In this document: in pieces, positions 61,027-64,000 of the stretch
How the letters are laid out: every line of letters begins with the position of its first letter
How positions within the stretch are numbered: the first letter of the stretch is position 1
Assembly (NCBI GenBank): GCA_016868315.1
Contig: VGHE01000001.1
Location: 372,001 to 436,000 of the forward strand
Source of the DNA: Betaproteobacteria bacterium
GTDB lineage: Bacteria > Bdellovibrionota_B > Oligoflexia > Silvanigrellales > Silvanigrellaceae
DNA length: 64,000 nt
Direction: 5' to 3'
Translations under genes and position numbers: made by a program
The notes under the pieces: generated by a model
Seen by the model: only the letters and a program-made list of their open reading frames with translations
Databases searched by the model: none
What the model was told of the DNA's origin: nothing

Positions 61027-62181
61027 ATGAGCGAAATCAAAGACCATTCAACTGCAGCTGCATTTGCTGAGGCATTGTCATCCAAAGACGTGCTTGCTTT
61101 GTTGTTGCCGCGGATTCGTATTGCTCTCCCGCAAATCAAAGACAAAAGAAAACTGAAGCAGACCGAAGAGCTACTTGCGGCACTCGAGGAACTCGAAAAG
61201 GTTCTCAATTTTCAGGATGACCGCGCACCTGGAACGCTCGAGCAAAACGACAGTCCCTTTCATGCCGGGTTACCGCGTTGCACCTTTCAGGTTGAGAATC
61301 AGTTTGGGCACTACGTTAATCCGGAAAGCCCATGGCGTGAGAAATGGAAGGCTTTACGTCTCGAGGTTTGGGAGGTTTTTGAAAAGACCATTCCTTGGGC
61401 GGTGCGTGAACTGCTTATGTCATGGCGCTGGACAGCAGAGCTGACCGCATTCAAAAAAATGCAGTCAGAACTGGAAAGGTCGAGAGCCCTCGTTAAGGCA
61501 GTGGAACTTGAACTTCTTCACGAGGAGCGAACAGGGCAAAAGAGGGGACGCAGTATTTCGCTCGGCGATAGATTCCGGATACTTCTGTGGTCTCGGGCGG
61601 CGCGTCGTGATGAAGATGTACTTCTTTCATTAGAGCAAGAACGTGATGAATCACAGCAGTGTATTTCTGAAAAACTCTCTGAATGTGAACGGCTCGCTGC
61701 CATGACTTCGGTTGGCCTGCGCACTCTCTTTGTTGATTGTGGTGAATTCTACCCAAGGGTTTTTGAAGACTGCACTCGAGCAATGGATAAAAGTGTGAAG
61801 CTGCAAAGCGAGGGTGACTCAAGAAATCTTGAATCGCGCCTCGGTGTGTTGAGAGCTGAACTCGACGAAAAGAATAAGACCAGTGGCAGCGAGCTTCGCA
61901 AGGCATCGGACAAAAAGGAAAAAATTCTGCAAATGGTTGAAGGCAAAACAGACCTGAAGCTTGCCGATGCAGAGCGGCTTATCTCTCATGAATTTATGTG
62001 TCTCAACGCATTTGAGATTGAGAAACAGGATGAAGCACGCAACCGTTGGCAAAGAGCAGTAACGCAAATGAAACGTGTGCTCGAAACCGCAGAGGAGAGT
62101 TTCGAAGATGTCGAGATCCACGCTCGAGATGCTGATGGTGATGGTTCAGGACGAGCCGCAGCGCCTCAGATCCGAATCTGA
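61027..62181 (+). CDS. Predicted coiled-coil protein of unknown function (first of pair)
   Basis: 384 aa, no signal peptide or membrane segment. Rich in Glu, Lys, Arg and Leu with long helical, coiled-coil-like stretches (KLKQTEELLAALEELEKVL, ELERSRALVKAVELELLHEE, RNLESRLGVLRAELDEK). A Trp-rich island (WREKWKALRLEVWEVF, IPWAVRELLMSWRW) lies at residues ~103-140. No recognised domain. It overlaps the next gene by 74 bp, so they are co-expressed and may form one complex. Confidence 0.65.
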   Translation: MSEIKDHSTAAAFAEALSSKDVLALLLPRIRIALPQIKDKRKLKQTEELLAALEELEKVLNFQDDRAPGTLEQNDSPFHAGLPRCTFQVENQFGHYVNPESPWREKWKALRLEVWEVFEKTIPWAVRELLMSWRWTAELTAFKKMQSELERSRALVKAVELELLHEERTGQKRGRSISLGDRFRILLWSRAARRDEDVLLSLEQERDESQQCISEKLSECERLAAMTSVGLRTLFVDCGEFYPRVFEDCTRAMDKSVKLQSEGDSRNLESRLGVLRAELDEKNKTSGSELRKASDKKEKILQMVEGKTDLKLADAERLISHEFMCLNAFEIEKQDEARNRWQRAVTQMKRVLETAEESFEDVEIHARDADGDGSGRAAAPQIRI

Positions 62182-63022
62182 AAAAGTCAGACAGCGCATC
62201 CTAGCGCAGACAGCAGCTCTCAAGACTCGAGTTGAGGCTGCGGAGCGGCTTAGCCTGTTGTGGCGAGAATACTGCGAGGATCGTCGTAAGACAGAAGAAT
62301 ATCTTGCGCTCGCCCGATCCGAGTACAAAGAGGTTTTGAAGAGAACTGAGACTGCGGCTCTTTCCGGACAGCCACGTCTCTATTGGTTCGCCAAGTCGAT
62401 GTTTGCAAAGTTGCGCCGTCATTCACTTGAATATCAGGTTAGTGAGGCAAAGTTGAAGCTGGCGGCATTGCAGGCAGCGCGCGACAAACTCATTTCTGTT
62501 GTTAAGCGCATGAATCTCGATGATGGCACTGCACTCACACACCTGCACGATTTCGACATCGCAGAGAAGCTGTCTGCGGAACATGCTCATTACATGGCGG
62601 AGGCGTTTCTGCGCAGCGAAAAACTCCAGGTTGAGACGGTCTCCGTGCAGAAGAAGCTACTTGAACTCGATATTATCCTCAATAACGCAACCGCACTTGT
62701 GGCTGAGGCAGCAGCTGCCACGAGTTCAGTTCGAGAGGGGAGAAGCCCCGTTGTCATTGATTCGGAAAAAATGCTGACTTCGCGTCTTCCTCACGTCGGT
62801 TTTGTCAATCGCCCTAAACTTATGGCTCTCATTGACCAATGTGAATATGCTGCCGAGCATGCAGAGAAAGACCTTCAGAAAGTGAGAGACGGCCTTAAAT
62901 GCGCCACCGAAGCTGCCATCGGAGGGCGTCCAACGCGCACGTCGCGCGATTGGATGGACTACTGCCGGACTATTGTTTGTCGGTATAAAGAGCAATCTGT
63001 GGAGCCGTCGACACCGCCTTGA
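62108..63022 (+). CDS. Predicted coiled-coil protein of unknown function (second of pair)
   Basis: 304 aa from the ATG at 62108, with AGGAG 10 nt upstream; ATG 62129 is an alternative. Highly helical and charged (RSESEKVRQRILAQTAALKT, EAAERLSLLWREYCEDRRKT, YQVSEAKLKLAALQAARDKL), like its neighbour. A WFAKSMFAKLRRH segment near residue ~92 could be an amphipathic or membrane-touching helix. No recognised domain; possibly forms a hetero-oligomer with the upstream product. Confidence 0.65.
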   Translation: MSRSTLEMLMVMVQDEPQRLRSESEKVRQRILAQTAALKTRVEAAERLSLLWREYCEDRRKTEEYLALARSEYKEVLKRTETAALSGQPRLYWFAKSMFAKLRRHSLEYQVSEAKLKLAALQAARDKLISVVKRMNLDDGTALTHLHDFDIAEKLSAEHAHYMAEAFLRSEKLQVETVSVQKKLLELDIILNNATALVAEAAAATSSVREGRSPVVIDSEKMLTSRLPHVGFVNRPKLMALIDQCEYAAEHAEKDLQKVRDGLKCATEAAIGGRPTRTSRDWMDYCRTIVCRYKEQSVEPSTPP

Positions 63023-63031
63023 CGAACTGAC

Positions 63032-63061
63032 TTGAGAAAATCACTTGCCCGTTTTTACCAT
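63032..63061 (+). promoter_or_regulatory. Candidate promoter of the right-edge outer-membrane gene
   Basis: TTGAGA at 63032-63037, an 18-bp spacer and TACCAT at 63056-63061 (5/6 and 4/6 to sigma-70 consensus), 55 bp before the ATG at 63117. Confidence 0.4.
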
Positions 63062-63116
63062 ATCTATGTTTGCAGTTGTTTGAGCTTTGCCTGTTGATTT
63101 GAGGGAGTCTCTGATC

Positions 63117-64000
63117 ATGAGAATGAAGGTCTTGAGCGCGTTGAGCGCGTGTCTGTTGTCTGGTGGCTCTCTTGCAGCCCTGGCGGAAGCTCCCTCTTTG
63201 CGCGTTCCTTATCAGTTTACCTCTGCACGTCCTGCCTCACTTGGCGGTGCGTTCACAGCAGTTGCCGACGATCAAAATGCGTTGTTCTACAATCCCGCAG
63301 GTTTGGCTTATTTGGACTCCACGTTCGCAGCGCTTCTAGATTCTGAAGCCAGGGTCAGTGTGGGCTCGGGTGGCCTGTCGAGCGTCCTCGATGATTTCTC
63401 CAAAGGGGGGAAAATTTTGGGGGAGTTGATCGAAAGCAAGAACGATATATCTAAGGCTCTCGATAAGGTTGTCGAGCTCGGTGATTTGGCCTCGGGTCGC
63501 ACCGTTTTTTCAGGAGCAAAACTTCAAGGCTATCTCGTCAAGAAGAATTGGGGTTTTGCCCTGACTCCTTCCTTTGATGCGGGCGTTGGCATTCACTCTA
63601 AAGTCCTTCCCGAGACGCTCGACCTTGGATTTGTCGTGGATACAGATCTTCGTTTCGGTTATGCACATTCACTGCTCGATAGAAAGCTGAGTTTGGGGAT
63701 TGCACCCTACTACCGGTTGCGCGCGCAGGGGGGGCAAGCGAATTTGTCTCTGGCAGATGCCCTGTCTTCTTCATTAATCGATGATCAGATTTCAGTTGGA
63801 CAAGGTTGGGGTGCCGACCTTGGGCTGATGATTCGGCCTGTAGAGACCATGCAGCCAACATTTGGGCTTGCAATCATCAATGTCGGTGACACCAAGTTCT
63901 ACGATGCGCCTCAGTCACTCAAAAGAGAATCATCGAATAAGAAGCCTGATCCGCTCAAACAGGTTGTGAATGCCGGATTCTCAATTACGCCTGTCGAGGG
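63117..64000 (+). CDS. Outer-membrane beta-barrel protein, PorV/FadL-like (cut by window edge)
   Basis: 294 codons visible. GAGGGAG 9 nt before the ATG. Signal peptide ends near LAALAEAP. The mature start SARPASLGGAFTAVADDQNA then LFYNPAGLAYLDS is the classic entry of PorV/FadL-like barrels (MGGAF.A.ADD..A.YYNPAGLA). Alternating strands follow (YLVKKNWGFALTPSFDAGVG, LDLGFVVDTDLRFGYAH). Distantly similar in layout to the protein at 32742-33911. The C-terminus lies outside the window. Confidence 0.78.
   Translation, partial: MRMKVLSALSACLLSGGSLAALAEAPSLRVPYQFTSARPASLGGAFTAVADDQNALFYNPAGLAYLDSTFAALLDSEARVSVGSGGLSSVLDDFSKGGKILGELIESKNDISKALDKVVELGDLASGRTVFSGAKLQGYLVKKNWGFALTPSFDAGVGIHSKVLPETLDLGFVVDTDLRFGYAHSLLDRKLSLGIAPYYRLRAQGGQANLSLADALSSSLIDDQISVGQGWGADLGLMIRPVETMQPTFGLAIINVGDTKFYDAPQSLKRESSNKKPDPLKQVVNAGFSITPVE

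Overview
The window is a densely packed chromosomal segment of a Gram-negative, flagellated bacterium with moderate GC. Many secreted lipoproteins with classical lipoboxes, a LptM-like protein, outer-membrane beta-barrel-like proteins, flagellin with a sigma-28-like promoter, and long runs of start/stop-overlapping genes fit a delta-proteobacterial-grade lineage, perhaps Bdellovibrionota. That placement is an inference from style and gene content, not a phylogeny. No prophage, IS element or CRISPR array was seen; the only RNA gene recognised is tRNA-Cys(GCA).

Layout. 1-993: 5' part of an AarF/UbiB-like gene, cut by the window edge. 1207-7891: an iron-sulfur assembly locus, rrf2 regulator - sufS - sufU - sufC - sufB - sufD - Rieske ferredoxin, ended by a near-perfect palindrome. 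7915-8946: VWA lipoprotein. 9170-15164 (minus): overlapping genes for a glutathione transferase/pterin dehydratase fusion, mtnA, a RuBisCO-like mtnW, mtnB and a half-size TauE/SafE permease, then glycogen phosphorylase. 15280-24632: tuf facing a reversed rlmB-like - pgeF - secE - nusG - tryptophan dioxygenase - lipoprotein block, then rpmH and a second VWA lipoprotein. 24763-31957: folK, fmt, lepB, an unknown gene, dnaE and a DUF507 gene. 32020-37998: lipoprotein/outer-membrane pair, gamma-carbonic anhydrase, a tandem HD-domain protein, tRNA-Cys, a lipoprotein and a frameshifted MatC-like permease. 38002-45865: purT, secreted lipoproteins including a polysaccharide deacetylase and an apparently inactive trypsin-like protein, and a cytochrome-like protein. 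45982-52536: SRAP/YedK-like protein, pirin, CRY-DASH photolyase, an O-methyltransferase, a secreted protein gene broken by an in-frame TAA, and a renalase-like oxidoreductase. 52603-59469: flagellin and a five-gene overlap chain rsmI - aroB - crotonase - lptM-like - FabK/NMO-like, plus an MFS gene. 59604-64000: rimM-trmD, two overlapping coiled-coil genes and a truncated outer-membrane protein gene.

Functional links. The Suf genes form a complete S/U/C/B/D machine with its likely redox partner and regulator. MtnA, MtnB and MtnW cover consecutive steps of methionine salvage, here coupled to an unusual GST-pterin dehydratase fusion. The translation-related genes (tuf, secE, nusG, rpmH, fmt, rimM, trmD, rsmI) are scattered away from their usual neighbours, suggesting extensive rearrangement.

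The most unusual items are the GST-pterin dehydratase fusion in the methionine-salvage run, the trypsin fold with Ser195 replaced by Ala, the tandem HD protein with one dead copy, the hairpin that pairs with the Shine-Dalgarno of the second VWA gene, and the adjacent coiled-coil pair. No clearly new multi-gene defence or mobile system was recognised.
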